From VRUE01 sp963716245 (GTDB taxonomy: Bacteria; Actinomycetota; Thermoleophilia; Solirubrobacterales; 70-9), in contig OY970300.1 in the NCBI GenBank assembly GCA_963716245.1, positions 2,542,001 through 2,606,000 of the forward strand: a stretch of DNA of 64,000 nucleotides, in the 5' to 3' direction. A model generated the notes under the pieces. It did not search any database. It saw nothing but the letters and a program-made list of their open reading frames with translations, and was not told the origin of the DNA. Position numbers and translations under genes: made by a program. This document shows, in pieces, positions 8,134 through 16,650 of the stretch. The stretch's first letter is position 1; each line of letters starts with the position of its first letter.

Positions 8134-9335
8134 CAGTCACTCACCTCCACATGTTCTTGGGGCCGATGGGCCGATTTCCGTCGCTCCAAGCCCTGTTTTA
8201 GGCCCGTCGGCGGGGGTTTTAGGTTCAGGGCTTGCTCCACGGGCACGCAGGTCGCGCCGACCGCTTCGGCTACGGCCGGGTGCGTCACCTCGCCGGCGGC
8301 GACGTTGACGCCGGGCCGCAGGCCGGGGTCGCGCCGGATCGCCCCGGCGACGTCGTGGTCGGCCAGCGCGATCGCGTAGGGCAGCGTCGCGTTGGTCAGC
8401 GCGTAGGTGGAGGTGATCGGGACGGCGCCGGGCATGTTCGCGACGCAGTAGTGAGCGATCCCCTCCACCTCGAAGGTCGGATCCCGGTGCGTGGTCGGGC
8501 GCGAGGTCTCGAAGCAGCCGCCCTGGTCGATCGCCACGTCGACCAGCACGGCGCCCGGCTTCATCAGCGCCAGCTGCTCGCGCCGCACCACATAAGGGGC
8601 GCGGGCGCCGTGGACGAGGACGGCGCCGATCACGAGGTCGGCGCGGGGCAGCATCTCCTCGATCGCCAGCGCGGTCGAGTAGACGGTCGAGCAGTGACCG
8701 GCGAAGATCGCCTCGAGCTCACGCAGGCGGTCGATCGACTTGTCGTAGACGAAGACGTCCGCCTGCATGCCGATCGCGACGGCGGCCGCGTTCATCCCGA
8801 CCACCCCTCCCCCGATCACGATCACGTTCGCCGCCGCGACGCCCGGCACGCCGCCGAGCAGAATGCCGCGACCGCCGAGCGGCTTCTCGAGCATGAAGGC
8901 GCCCGCCTGGGTGGCGATCTTGCCGGCGATCTCGCTCATCGGGGCGAGCAGCGGCAGGCGCCCGTGCGCGTCCTCGACCGTCTCGTAGGCGACGCAGGTG
9001 GCGCCGGAGGCCCGCAGCCCGCGGGTCTGCTCCGGGTCGGGAGCGAGGTGCAGGTAGGCGAAGAGGAGCTGGTCGGCCCGCAGCATCTCGATCTCCGCCG
9101 GCTGCGGCTCCTTCACCTTGAGCACCATCTCCGCCTCGCCGAAGACCTCGGCGGCGCTCGCGGCGATCCGCGCGCCCTGGGAGGCGAGCTGCTCGTCGGA
9201 GATCGCGCTGCCCTCGCCGGCGCCGGCCTCGACCACCACCTCGTGGCCGTGCCCGACCATTTCGCGCACCCCGGCCGGCGTGACCGCGACCCTGTACTCG
9301 TCGGGCTTGATCTCCCTGGGGACGCCGATCCTCAC
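8133..9335 (-). CDS. ald: Alanine dehydrogenase
   Basis: 400 residues from GTG 9335, which overlaps the pucR stop (GTGA). It begins with the family signature RIGVPREIKPDEYRVAVTP. Further motifs are VKVKEPQ, the NAD fold VIVIGGGVVGMNAA, and DVAIDQGGCFETSRPTTH with MPGAVPITSTYALTNAT. It interconverts L-alanine and pyruvate plus ammonia with NAD. The last ~30 residues after the normal family end are encoded by a 48-bp palindromic repeat and look unlike other Ald proteins. In this operon it probably returns the alanine made by the aminotransferase to pyruvate. Confidence 0.93.
   Translation of the reverse strand: MRIGVPREIKPDEYRVAVTPAGVREMVGHGHEVVVEAGAGEGSAISDEQLASQGARIAASAAEVFGEAEMVLKVKEPQPAEIEMLRADQLLFAYLHLAPDPEQTRGLRASGATCVAYETVEDAHGRLPLLAPMSEIAGKIATQAGAFMLEKPLGGRGILLGGVPGVAAANVIVIGGGVVGMNAAAVAIGMQADVFVYDKSIDRLRELEAIFAGHCSTVYSTALAIEEMLPRADLVIGAVLVHGARAPYVVRREQLALMKPGAVLVDVAIDQGGCFETSRPTTHRDPTFEVEGIAHYCVANMPGAVPITSTYALTNATLPYAIALADHDVAGAIRRDPGLRPGVNVAAGEVTHPAVAEAVGATCVPVEQALNLKPPPTGLKQGLERRKSAHRPQEHVEVSD
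8163..8210. repeat. 48-bp palindromic repeat, copy 1 (inside ald)
   Basis: Inverted copy of the sequence at 16658-16705; 38 of 48 positions agree and the differences cluster in the centre. The ends (CCGATGGGCC / GGCCCGTCGG) are nearly self-complementary, so each copy can fold. This copy is translated as the C-terminal extension of Ald. Confidence 0.6.
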
Positions 9336-10891
9336 GTCGCGACCAGCTCCCTCGCCCGCAGCGCCAGCCAGAACTCGATCCGGTCGTGGGCGCGCGAGAG
9401 GTCGCGACCGGTCAGGTCTTCGATTTTGCGCATCCGGTAGCGCAGCGTGTGGCGGTGGCAGTAGACCTGCCGGGCGGCGCGCTCCCACTGGCCGTTCTGC
9501 TCGATGAACGCCTCGAGCGAGCGCAGCAGCTCGCCGCCGTACTCGTCGTCGCCCTGCTCGATCGGGCCGAGCACGCTGTCGCAGTAGAGCTTCAGCGCCT
9601 CGTCGTCCTGGATCGAGAGCAGCAGCGTGAAGGCGCCGAGGTCTCGCCAGGAGGCGACCTCCGGCCCGTCGCCGTCGGCGAAGGCGGTCGCCTCGAGCGC
9701 GCAGCGGGCCTCGTGGAAGGAGTGGCGCAGGTCCTCGGGGGGCGCCGGGCGGCTGGCCGCCGCCCGGACCGTGCCGCGATCCTTGATCAGCGCCCGGCGC
9801 GCCTCGGCGGCGAGGTCGACCGGGTCGCGGTCGGCGGCGTCGACCACCGCGCAGAGCAGCTCGTGCCCGCCGTTGGAGTGGGGCGCGACCACGGCAGGGC
9901 AGGCGTCGGCGACCAGGGCCCGCTCCAGCGCCGGCTCGGCGGCGGCGGGGTCGTCGAGGTCGAAGACCAGCACCGCGGCCTCGCCGCCGATCCCGAACGG
10001 CTCGAGGCGGCGGCGCAGCTCGGAGGGGTCGAGCCGGCCGCCCAGCGCGCCGGCGAGGACGTCCCCCGCGAGGCGGCGCTCGGTCTCGCGCGCGACGCGG
10101 CGGCGCATCAGCTCCAGCGCGACCACGGCGACGGCCTGCTGGAGGATCAGCCGCTCGAAGTCGCCGAGGCCGCCGGAGTCGCGGACGACCACGACCCAGG
10201 CCTGCGGCGGCCCGCCGCCGGGCGAGATCACCGGGTGGGCGAGCGCCCGGCCGGCCACCGACGAGTGGGTCGGCACGAACGGGTGCCCGTCGCGGGTGTG
10301 GGCCACCGCTTCGTCGCGGATCGCGTTGGCCGCCTCGGCCGAGAGCTGGCGGCGGAAGCCGCGCCCGGCGAGCCGCTCGCCGCGGTTGTTGAGGATCGCC
10401 ACGGTGCCGCCGACGGCGGAGGCGATCGTCGCCACGATCTCCTCCAGGCCGCGCTCTTCGAGGACGAGCCGCTCGAGCCGGCGCTGCACCGCGATGCCGC
10501 GCTGCAGGACCTCGTACTGCTCGTTGACCAGCCGCGCGAACGCCTTCTCGGTGATCGCGATGAACGGGACCGAGTAGGGGATCTCGAACAGCGGGAAGTC
10601 GCGCTTGAGCGCCTCGTCGACCATCGCTTTCGGCAGCTTCTTGTGGCTGAACCCGGTGCCGAGACCGAGCCCCGCGAGGTTGTGCTCGGCGAGCAGTCGG
10701 ATGTAGGTGCGCTGCTTGGCGGCCGTGTCGAGCGGGATGCCGGTGGTCAGCATCAGCTCGCCGCCGGAGAGCCACGGCGTCGGGTCCTCCAGCTCGGAGA
10801 TGTGGACCCAGCGCACCGGCGCCTCGGAGGCGTCGATCCCGGCCGCCAGGTCGAGCTCGAGCTCGGCGATCAGGCTATGGACGCTCAGCAC
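9332..10891 (-). CDS. PucR-family transcriptional regulator
   Basis: 519 residues. The N-terminal ~125 residues match the PucR sensor domain (ELEDPTPWLSGGELMLTTGI, then GLGLGTGFSHKKLP). A GAF/GGDEF-like central part follows, and the C-terminus carries the PucR HTH_30 block (YGGELLRSLEAFIEQNG, CHRHTLRYRMRKIEDLTGRD). PucR regulators control purine, polyamine and amino-acid catabolic genes. It lies between the aminotransferase and ald in one minus-strand run, so it is the likely regulator of this locus. Confidence 0.88.
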   Translation of the reverse strand: MLSVHSLIAELELDLAAGIDASEAPVRWVHISELEDPTPWLSGGELMLTTGIPLDTAAKQRTYIRLLAEHNLAGLGLGTGFSHKKLPKAMVDEALKRDFPLFEIPYSVPFIAITEKAFARLVNEQYEVLQRGIAVQRRLERLVLEERGLEEIVATIASAVGGTVAILNNRGERLAGRGFRRQLSAEAANAIRDEAVAHTRDGHPFVPTHSSVAGRALAHPVISPGGGPPQAWVVVVRDSGGLGDFERLILQQAVAVVALELMRRRVARETERRLAGDVLAGALGGRLDPSELRRRLEPFGIGGEAAVLVFDLDDPAAAEPALERALVADACPAVVAPHSNGGHELLCAVVDAADRDPVDLAAEARRALIKDRGTVRAAASRPAPPEDLRHSFHEARCALEATAFADGDGPEVASWRDLGAFTLLLSIQDDEALKLYCDSVLGPIEQGDDEYGGELLRSLEAFIEQNGQWERAARQVYCHRHTLRYRMRKIEDLTGRDLSRAHDRIEFWLALRARELVAT

Positions 10892-10900
10892 CGTCGGCCC

Positions 10901-12334
10901 CTAGAGCGACGACCGCCGTCGGGCGCGAGTGGTGGGAGGGGCCGCGGAGGAGCCGACCACCCGGTCCCAGGCCTCGGAGAGGACGGCGTGCAGGATGCCG
11001 TGGATCTCTTCGAACTGCGGGGTGTCCGCGATCAGGGGCGGGGCGAGCTGGATCACCGGGTCGCCGCGGTCGTCGGCGCGGCAGATCAGGCCGCGCCGGT
11101 AGAGCTCGCCGGAGAGGAAGCCGCGCAGCAGCTCCTCCGACTCCTCGTCGTCGAAGCTCTCCTTGGTCTCCCTGTCCTTGACCAGCTCGATCGCCTGGAA
11201 GAAGCCGGCGCCGCGCACGTCGCCGACGATCGGCAGGTCGCACAGGCTCTCCAGCATCGCGCGGAACTCGCCCTCCTTGGCGCGCACGTGCCCGCACAGG
11301 TCCTCCTCCTCGAAGGCGTCGAGGTTGGCCATCGCGACCGCCGCGGCGACGGGGTGGCCGGCGAAGGTGAAGCCGTGGGCGAAGGAGGCGTTGCCCTCCA
11401 TGAACGGCTCGGCGACCCGGTCGGAGGCGATCACGCCGCCCATCGGCATGTAGGCGGAGGTGAGCGCCTTCGCAACCGTGATCAGGTCGGGCCGGTACTC
11501 GAAGCGCTCGCAGCCGAACCAGTGGCCGAGCCGGCCCCAGGCGCAGATCACCTCGTCGGAGATCATCAGCACGTCGTAGCGGTCGCAGATCTCGCGCACC
11601 CGCTGGAAGTAGCCCTCGGGCGGGACGAAGCAGCCGCCGGCGTTCTGGACCGGCTCGAGGATCACCGCCGCGACCGTGTCCGGGCCCTCGAAGACGATCC
11701 GCTCCTCGATCGCGTCCGCGGCCCAGAGCGGGTCGCGGTCCTCGGGCCAGCGGTAGACGTTGGTGTTGGGGACGTGGCAGCCGCCGGGCACCAGCGGCTC
11801 GAACTGGGCGCGCAGGTCGGTGATGCCGGTCGCCGAGAGCGCCCCGAGCGAGGTGCCGTGGTAGGCGATCTCGCGCGCGATCGTCTTGTGCTTCTGCCCT
11901 TTGCCGTGCATGCGGTGGTAGTTGCGGGCGAGCTTCAGCGCCGACTCGACCGCCTCCGAGCCGCCCGAGGTGAAGAAGACGCGGTTGAGGTCGCCGGGGG
12001 CCAGCGCGGCGATCCGAGCGGCCAGCTCGATCGCGCGCGGGTGGGCGTAGCTCCACAGCGTGTAGAAGTCGAGCTCTTCCATCTGGCGGGCCGCCGCCTC
12101 CGCCAGCTCGCTGCGGCCGTGGCCGCCGTTGACGCAGAAGAGCGCCGAGAGGCCGTCGAGGTAGCGGTTCCCGCGGTCGTCGTAGACGTAGCAGCCCTCG
12201 GCGCGGGCGATGATCGGGATCTCGGCGCCGGCGCGGTAGCCCCCCATCCGCGAGAAGTGGAGCCAGAGATGTCGCTTGGCCAGCGCTTGGAGGTCGGACT
12301 CGACCGCTGCGCTGGTCTGGGACGCGATGGCCAT
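10901..12334 (-). CDS. Class III aminotransferase, putrescine/beta-alanine:pyruvate type
   Basis: 477 residues. PLP-fold motifs: NGGHGRSELAEAA, FFTSGGSEAVESALKLAR, ISDEVICAWGRLGHWFG, and the Schiff-base lysine in TVAKALTSAYMPMGG. It resembles SpuC-like omega-aminotransferases that move the amino group of putrescine or beta-alanine to pyruvate. The C-terminal ~15 residues (Pro/Arg-rich) look non-conserved. It is first in the minus-strand operon, upstream of pucR, ald and the aldehyde dehydrogenase, and divergent from the Pot importer. The exact amine substrate cannot be read from sequence. Confidence 0.85.
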   Translation of the reverse strand: MAIASQTSAAVESDLQALAKRHLWLHFSRMGGYRAGAEIPIIARAEGCYVYDDRGNRYLDGLSALFCVNGGHGRSELAEAAARQMEELDFYTLWSYAHPRAIELAARIAALAPGDLNRVFFTSGGSEAVESALKLARNYHRMHGKGQKHKTIAREIAYHGTSLGALSATGITDLRAQFEPLVPGGCHVPNTNVYRWPEDRDPLWAADAIEERIVFEGPDTVAAVILEPVQNAGGCFVPPEGYFQRVREICDRYDVLMISDEVICAWGRLGHWFGCERFEYRPDLITVAKALTSAYMPMGGVIASDRVAEPFMEGNASFAHGFTFAGHPVAAAVAMANLDAFEEEDLCGHVRAKEGEFRAMLESLCDLPIVGDVRGAGFFQAIELVKDRETKESFDDEESEELLRGFLSGELYRRGLICRADDRGDPVIQLAPPLIADTPQFEEIHGILHAVLSEAWDRVVGSSAAPPTTRARRRSSL

Positions 12335-12430
12335 GCGACTGCTCCTCTCTTGCTACGACGTTATGGACAAAGCTAGAGAGAGAATCGCCGCTTTGCAATG
12401 GTCAACGTCGTCAAGGACACGCTAAGCGAT

Positions 12431-12445
12431 TGTACAGTTCGTACA
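12431..12445. promoter_or_regulatory. Possible operator TGTAC-N5-GTACA in divergent promoter region
   Basis: Perfect 5-bp inverted repeat in the 215-base space between the minus-strand catabolic operon and the plus-strand importer operon. A single symmetrical site placed like this could let PucR control both directions. The repeat is short and the link to PucR is inference. Confidence 0.35.
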
Positions 12446-12549
12446 TGCTCGGGGCCGCGATTTGGCGTCCCCGCCCCTTGTAATGCCTCCGGCTCGGCCA
12501 TACCGTCTGTGGGGACGACTCCACCGAGGCAGGCGACGTCGAGGAGGAG

Positions 12550-13734
12550 GTGGAAGCCACGGTTCCGAGCGTCGAGCTGCAGAACGTCACCAAGCGCTTC
12601 GATGACGTGGTTGCCGTGGACGGCGTCGACCTTGCCCTGGCGGGCGGCGAGTTCTTCACCCTGCTCGGGCCGAGCGGCTGCGGCAAGACGACGACGCTGC
12701 GGATGATCGCCGGCTTCGAGCGTCCGACCGAGGGGCGGATCCGGATCGAGGGGACCGACGTCGCCGCCCTGCCGCCCCACCGGCGGCCGACCAACACCGT
12801 CTTCCAGAGCTACGCGCTCTTTCCCCACCTGAGCGTCGAGGACAACGTCGCCTACGGCCTGCGCCGCAAGAAGGTCGCCAGGGCTGAGATCCGCGAGCGG
12901 GTCACGGCCGAGCTGGAGCGGGTCGGCCTCGCCGCCGAGGCGAGGCGCCGCCCGGCGCAGCTGTCGGGGGGCCAGCAGCAGCGGGTGGCGCTGGCCCGGG
13001 CGCTGGTCAACCTGCCGAAGGTGCTGCTGCTCGACGAGCCGCTCGGCGCGCTCGACCTGAAGCTGCGCAAGGGGCTGCAGGTCGAGCTGAAGCGGATCCA
13101 GCGCGAGGTCGGGATCACCTTCGTCTACGTCACCCACGACCAGGAGGAGGCGCTGACGATGAGCGACCGGATTGCGGTGATGAACCGCGGCCGGGTCGAA
13201 CAGGTCGCCGAGCCGGAGGACGTCTACGAGCGACCGGCGTCCACCTTCGTGGCGGGCTTCATCGGCGTCTCGAACCTGATGCCGGCGGCGGTCGACGGGC
13301 CGGATCGGGTCCGGCTGGACCACGGTCCCACCGTTCCCGTGTCCGCCGACGGGCTGGCCCCCGGCGAGCGTTGCCACGCCGTGGTCCGCCCCGAGAAGCT
13401 GCGAATCGAGCCGCTCGACGGCGGCGCCGCGCCGTCCGCCAACGGCAGCCCGCGGGTCGAGGGGACGGTCGAGAGCTCGCTCTACCTCGGCACGTCCACG
13501 CAGGTGGTCGTCGACCTCGGCGGCGGGGTGCGGATGACCGTGCTGGTGCCGAACGCAAGCGAGGCGGACCGGCAGCGGCTGCCCGGCGGCGGCGCGAGGG
13601 TGGCGCTGAGCTGGGAGCCCGAGCACATGCACGTGGTGCGCGACTCCGGCGGCACGCAGACCGCTTCGCCGGAGCCACGAACGGGTAGCCCGGCGACGGG
13701 GGAGACGGCAGGCGCGACGAGTGAGAGAGGGTGA
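12550..13734 (+). CDS. potA: Spermidine/putrescine ABC importer ATPase
   Basis: 394 residues from GTG 12550, preceded by GAGGAGGAG. Walker A (GPSGCGKTT, about residues 40-48), Q-loop (VFQSYALFPH), signature LSGGQQQR (138-145), Walker B with LLLDEPLGALD, and the H-loop THDQEEALTMSD are all intact. The C-terminal ~150 residues are a TOBE-type regulatory domain (VRPEKLRI, ALSWEPEHMHVV). It energises the permease pair encoded downstream. First gene of a five-gene plus-strand run. Confidence 0.92.
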   Translation: MEATVPSVELQNVTKRFDDVVAVDGVDLALAGGEFFTLLGPSGCGKTTTLRMIAGFERPTEGRIRIEGTDVAALPPHRRPTNTVFQSYALFPHLSVEDNVAYGLRRKKVARAEIRERVTAELERVGLAAEARRRPAQLSGGQQQRVALARALVNLPKVLLLDEPLGALDLKLRKGLQVELKRIQREVGITFVYVTHDQEEALTMSDRIAVMNRGRVEQVAEPEDVYERPASTFVAGFIGVSNLMPAAVDGPDRVRLDHGPTVPVSADGLAPGERCHAVVRPEKLRIEPLDGGAAPSANGSPRVEGTVESSLYLGTSTQVVVDLGGGVRMTVLVPNASEADRQRLPGGGARVALSWEPEHMHVVRDSGGTQTASPEPRTGSPATGETAGATSERG

Positions 13735-13754
13735 CGAGGATGAGGAGGAGTGGA

Positions 13755-14891
13755 ATGAGTGAGCGCAGGCTCGCACTGTGGGTGGCGGCGGTCGTCGCCG
13801 GCCTTACCTTGACGCTGGGCCTCGCCGCCTGCGGCGACGACACCGTCGGCGGCGGCAGCGACGCGGAGGTGACGACGGCGAAAGCCGGCAACGTCACCGG
13901 CCAGCTGACGATCTCGAACTGGCCGGGGTACATCGACCCGGGCCCGAAAGGCACGGTCGCCGAGTTCGAAGAGGAGACCGGGGTGAAAGTCCAGTACATC
14001 GAGGACGTCAACGACAACGACACCTTCTTCGGCAAGCTGCAGCCGCAGCTCGAACGCGGCGAGTCCGGCGGGCGCAGCATCTTCGTCGTCACCGACTGGA
14101 TGGCGAAACAGATGTACGACCTCGGCTACCTGCAGGAGATCGACCACGCGGACATCCCGACCGTGTTCGAGAACATCACGCCGTCGCTGGAGACCCCGGC
14201 GATCGACCCGGAGCGCAAGTTCTCGATCCCGTGGCAGGCGGGGATGGGCGGGATCTGGGTCGACACCGCCAAGGCACCCGAGATCCGCTCGGTCAACGAC
14301 CTCTTCGACCCCAAATACAAAGGCAAAGTGACGATGCTGAGCGAGCTGCGGGAAACCGTGCCGCTGGTGATGAAGGCCGAAGGCATCGACCCCGAGGAGG
14401 CGACGAGCGAGCAGTGGCTGACGACGATCGACAAGCTCGGTGAGGCGGCGAGGTCGGGTCAGATCAGGAAATTCACCGGCAACGAGTACACCGAGGACCT
14501 GACCGCCGGCAACATCGTCGCCGCGATCGGCTGGTCCGGGGACGCCTCGATCGTCGAAAACGAGAACGCCGAATGGCGGATGCCGGCCGAGGGCTGCATC
14601 CTCTGGTCCGACAACATGGTGATCCCGGTCGGGGCGCCCAACACGGCCGCCGCGCTGGGCTGGATGGACTTCGTCTACGAGCCCGAGGTGGCGGTCGACC
14701 TGACCGAATACATCACCTACGTCTCGCCGGTCGACGGGGTGAAGGAGCTGCTCGAAAAACGGGAACCGCAGCTGGCCAAAGACCCGCTCGTCTTCCCGAC
14801 CGAGGACTTCACCAAAGAGTGCTCGCCGCAGCCCTCGCCGCCTGACGTGGAAGAAGTCAACGAGGCATGGCAGGACGTCCTGACCGGGTGA
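13755..14891 (+). CDS. potD: Polyamine-binding lipoprotein
   Basis: 378 residues from ATG 13755, chosen over the GTG at 13731 because of AGGAGG seven bases upstream and because it gives a tidy lipoprotein signal ending in LAAC. The mature protein has the PotD/PotF opening (QLTISNWPGYIDP) and the conserved FVVTDWMAKQMYDLGYL, IPWQAGMGGIWV and SDNMVIPVGAPN. It should capture putrescine or spermidine outside the membrane and deliver it to the permeases. Confidence 0.9.
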   Translation: MSERRLALWVAAVVAGLTLTLGLAACGDDTVGGGSDAEVTTAKAGNVTGQLTISNWPGYIDPGPKGTVAEFEEETGVKVQYIEDVNDNDTFFGKLQPQLERGESGGRSIFVVTDWMAKQMYDLGYLQEIDHADIPTVFENITPSLETPAIDPERKFSIPWQAGMGGIWVDTAKAPEIRSVNDLFDPKYKGKVTMLSELRETVPLVMKAEGIDPEEATSEQWLTTIDKLGEAARSGQIRKFTGNEYTEDLTAGNIVAAIGWSGDASIVENENAEWRMPAEGCILWSDNMVIPVGAPNTAAALGWMDFVYEPEVAVDLTEYITYVSPVDGVKELLEKREPQLAKDPLVFPTEDFTKECSPQPSPPDVEEVNEAWQDVLTG

Positions 14892-14898
14892 TGAATCG

Positions 14899-15774
14899 AT
14901 GCGCCTGAAGCAGCGCCTGGTCCCCTACTGGCTACTGGGACCGGGCCTGCTCTGGCTCGTCGTCTTCTTCGTCGTGCCGATGTACTTCATGGGCGAACTG
15001 GCGCTCCGCTCCGGCTCGCTGACCAGCGGCTACGTATTCGACTGGGAGTGGGCGAACTTCCCCGACTCGCTCTCCGGTCACACCGAGCAGATCCTCCGCT
15101 CCTTCGTGTACGCGGGCACGGCGACCGTGCTGGCGCTGCTGATCGCCTACCCGCTGGCCTACGCGATCGCCTTCCGGGCGGGGCGCTTCAAGCTGCTGCT
15201 GCTGTTCGCGGTGATCGCCCCGTTCTTCACCACCTACCTGATCCGCACGATCGCCTGGAAAACGATCCTCAGCGACGACAGTCCGATCGTCGGCGTGCTG
15301 CAGGCGCTGGCGCTGGTCCCCGAGGACGGGCGCGTGCTCGCCACCTCGGGTGCGGTGATCGCCGGGCTCACCTACAACTTCCTCCCCTTCATGATCCTGC
15401 CGCTCTACGCGAACCTGGAGCGGCTCGACCTGCGCCTGGTCGAGGCGGCCAAGGACCTCTACTCCTCCTCGCGGCAGGCGTTCCTGCGGGTGACCCTGCC
15501 GCTGACGATGCCGGGGATCGTCGCCGGCGTGCTGCTCACCTTCATCCCCGCCTTCGGCGACTACATCAACGCGCAGCTGCTCGGCGGCACGCAGCAGTCG
15601 ATGATCGGCAACGTGATCCAGTCGCTCTACCTCAACCAGCGCAACTACCCCGAGGCGGCGGCGCTCTCGTTCCTGATGATGGCGCTGATCCTCGCCGTGG
15701 TCACTCTCTACATCCGGTTCGCCGGGACCGGCGCCTTCATGGGCGAGGAGGACGAGCGGAGGGCGGGCGCATGA
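14899..15774 (+). CDS. potB: Polyamine ABC importer permease 1
   Basis: 291 residues with six predicted membrane helices. The coupling-helix motif is recognisable (EAAKDLYSSSRQAFLRVTLPLTMPGI, shown in part: EAAKDLYSSS). The opening WLLGPGLLWLVVFFVVPMY is typical of PotB-type subunits. It follows potD by 7 bases and overlaps potC by ATGA. Confidence 0.9.
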   Translation: MRLKQRLVPYWLLGPGLLWLVVFFVVPMYFMGELALRSGSLTSGYVFDWEWANFPDSLSGHTEQILRSFVYAGTATVLALLIAYPLAYAIAFRAGRFKLLLLFAVIAPFFTTYLIRTIAWKTILSDDSPIVGVLQALALVPEDGRVLATSGAVIAGLTYNFLPFMILPLYANLERLDLRLVEAAKDLYSSSRQAFLRVTLPLTMPGIVAGVLLTFIPAFGDYINAQLLGGTQQSMIGNVIQSLYLNQRNYPEAAALSFLMMALILAVVTLYIRFAGTGAFMGEEDERRAGA

Positions 15775-16649
15775 GCGTGGCCGCGCGCGCCTGGGGCTGG
15801 CTGCGCCACAACGCGCTGCCGATCTACGCCGCGTTCGCCGTCGCCTACATGCTGGTCCCGATCGTCGTCGTCGCCGTCTTCTCGTTCGGCGAGGCGCCGA
15901 AAGACAAACTCACCTTCGGCCTCGACAACGGCTTCACGCTCGAGTACTGGCGGACGGTCTTCTCGCAGCCCGAATTGAACGACTCGCTGATCACCAGCGT
16001 GCGGTTGGCCGCGCTCTCGACTGCGATCGCGACCGCGGTCGGGACGCTGATGGCGATCGCGCTGGTCCGTCACCGCTTCGTCGGCCAGCGCGTGGCGAAC
16101 CTGCTGATCGTGATCCCGATGGCGACGCCCGAGGTGGTGATCGGCGCCGCGCTGCTCTCGATGTTCATCTACTACACCTTCGCGCTCGGCTTCACGACGC
16201 TGCTGCTCGCCCACGTGATGTTCTCGATCAGCTTCGTGGTGGTGGTCGTGCGCTCGCGGCTGATCGGCTTCGACCGCCACCTCGAGGAGGCGGCCGCCGA
16301 CCTCGGTGCCACGCCGCTCGCCACCTTCCGCACCGTGACCCTGCCGCTGCTGGCTCCCGGCGTGGTCGCCGCGGCCCTGCTCGCCTTCGCCCTCTCGATC
16401 GACGACTTCGTCATCTCCAACTTCAACTCGGGCACGACGGTCACCTTCCCCCTCTACGTGTACGGGGTGAGCCTGCGCGGCATCCCCGTCCAGGTGAACG
16501 CGCTGGCGACGCTGCTCTTCGTCGTCGCCGTGATCGCCGTCGCCCTGGTCCTCTGGCAGCAGCGCCGCGCCGAGCGGATGGCGACGGTGCAGCCGGAGCG
16601 CGAACCAGCCCCGGCGATCCCGGCACCCCCGGCGCAGGCGACGACCTGA
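15771..16649 (+). CDS. potC: Polyamine ABC importer permease 2
   Basis: 292 residues, ATG at 15771 overlapping the potB stop. Six membrane helices; the permease signature is EEAAADLGATPLATFRTVTL, followed by LALSIDDFVIS-type residues (FALSIDDFVISNF), characteristic of PotC/PotI. Together with potA, potB and potD it makes a complete uptake system. A proline/alanine-rich tail ends the protein. Confidence 0.9.
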   Translation: MSVAARAWGWLRHNALPIYAAFAVAYMLVPIVVVAVFSFGEAPKDKLTFGLDNGFTLEYWRTVFSQPELNDSLITSVRLAALSTAIATAVGTLMAIALVRHRFVGQRVANLLIVIPMATPEVVIGAALLSMFIYYTFALGFTTLLLAHVMFSISFVVVVVRSRLIGFDRHLEEAAADLGATPLATFRTVTLPLLAPGVVAAALLAFALSIDDFVISNFNSGTTVTFPLYVYGVSLRGIPVQVNALATLLFVVAVIAVALVLWQQRRAERMATVQPEREPAPAIPAPPAQATT

Positions 16650-16650
16650 G

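Noticed and set aside
9386..12376. 996-residue plus-strand ORF
   Set aside because: Spans the antisense of pucR and the aminotransferase, both with clear motifs; an example of long shadow frames in high-GC DNA.
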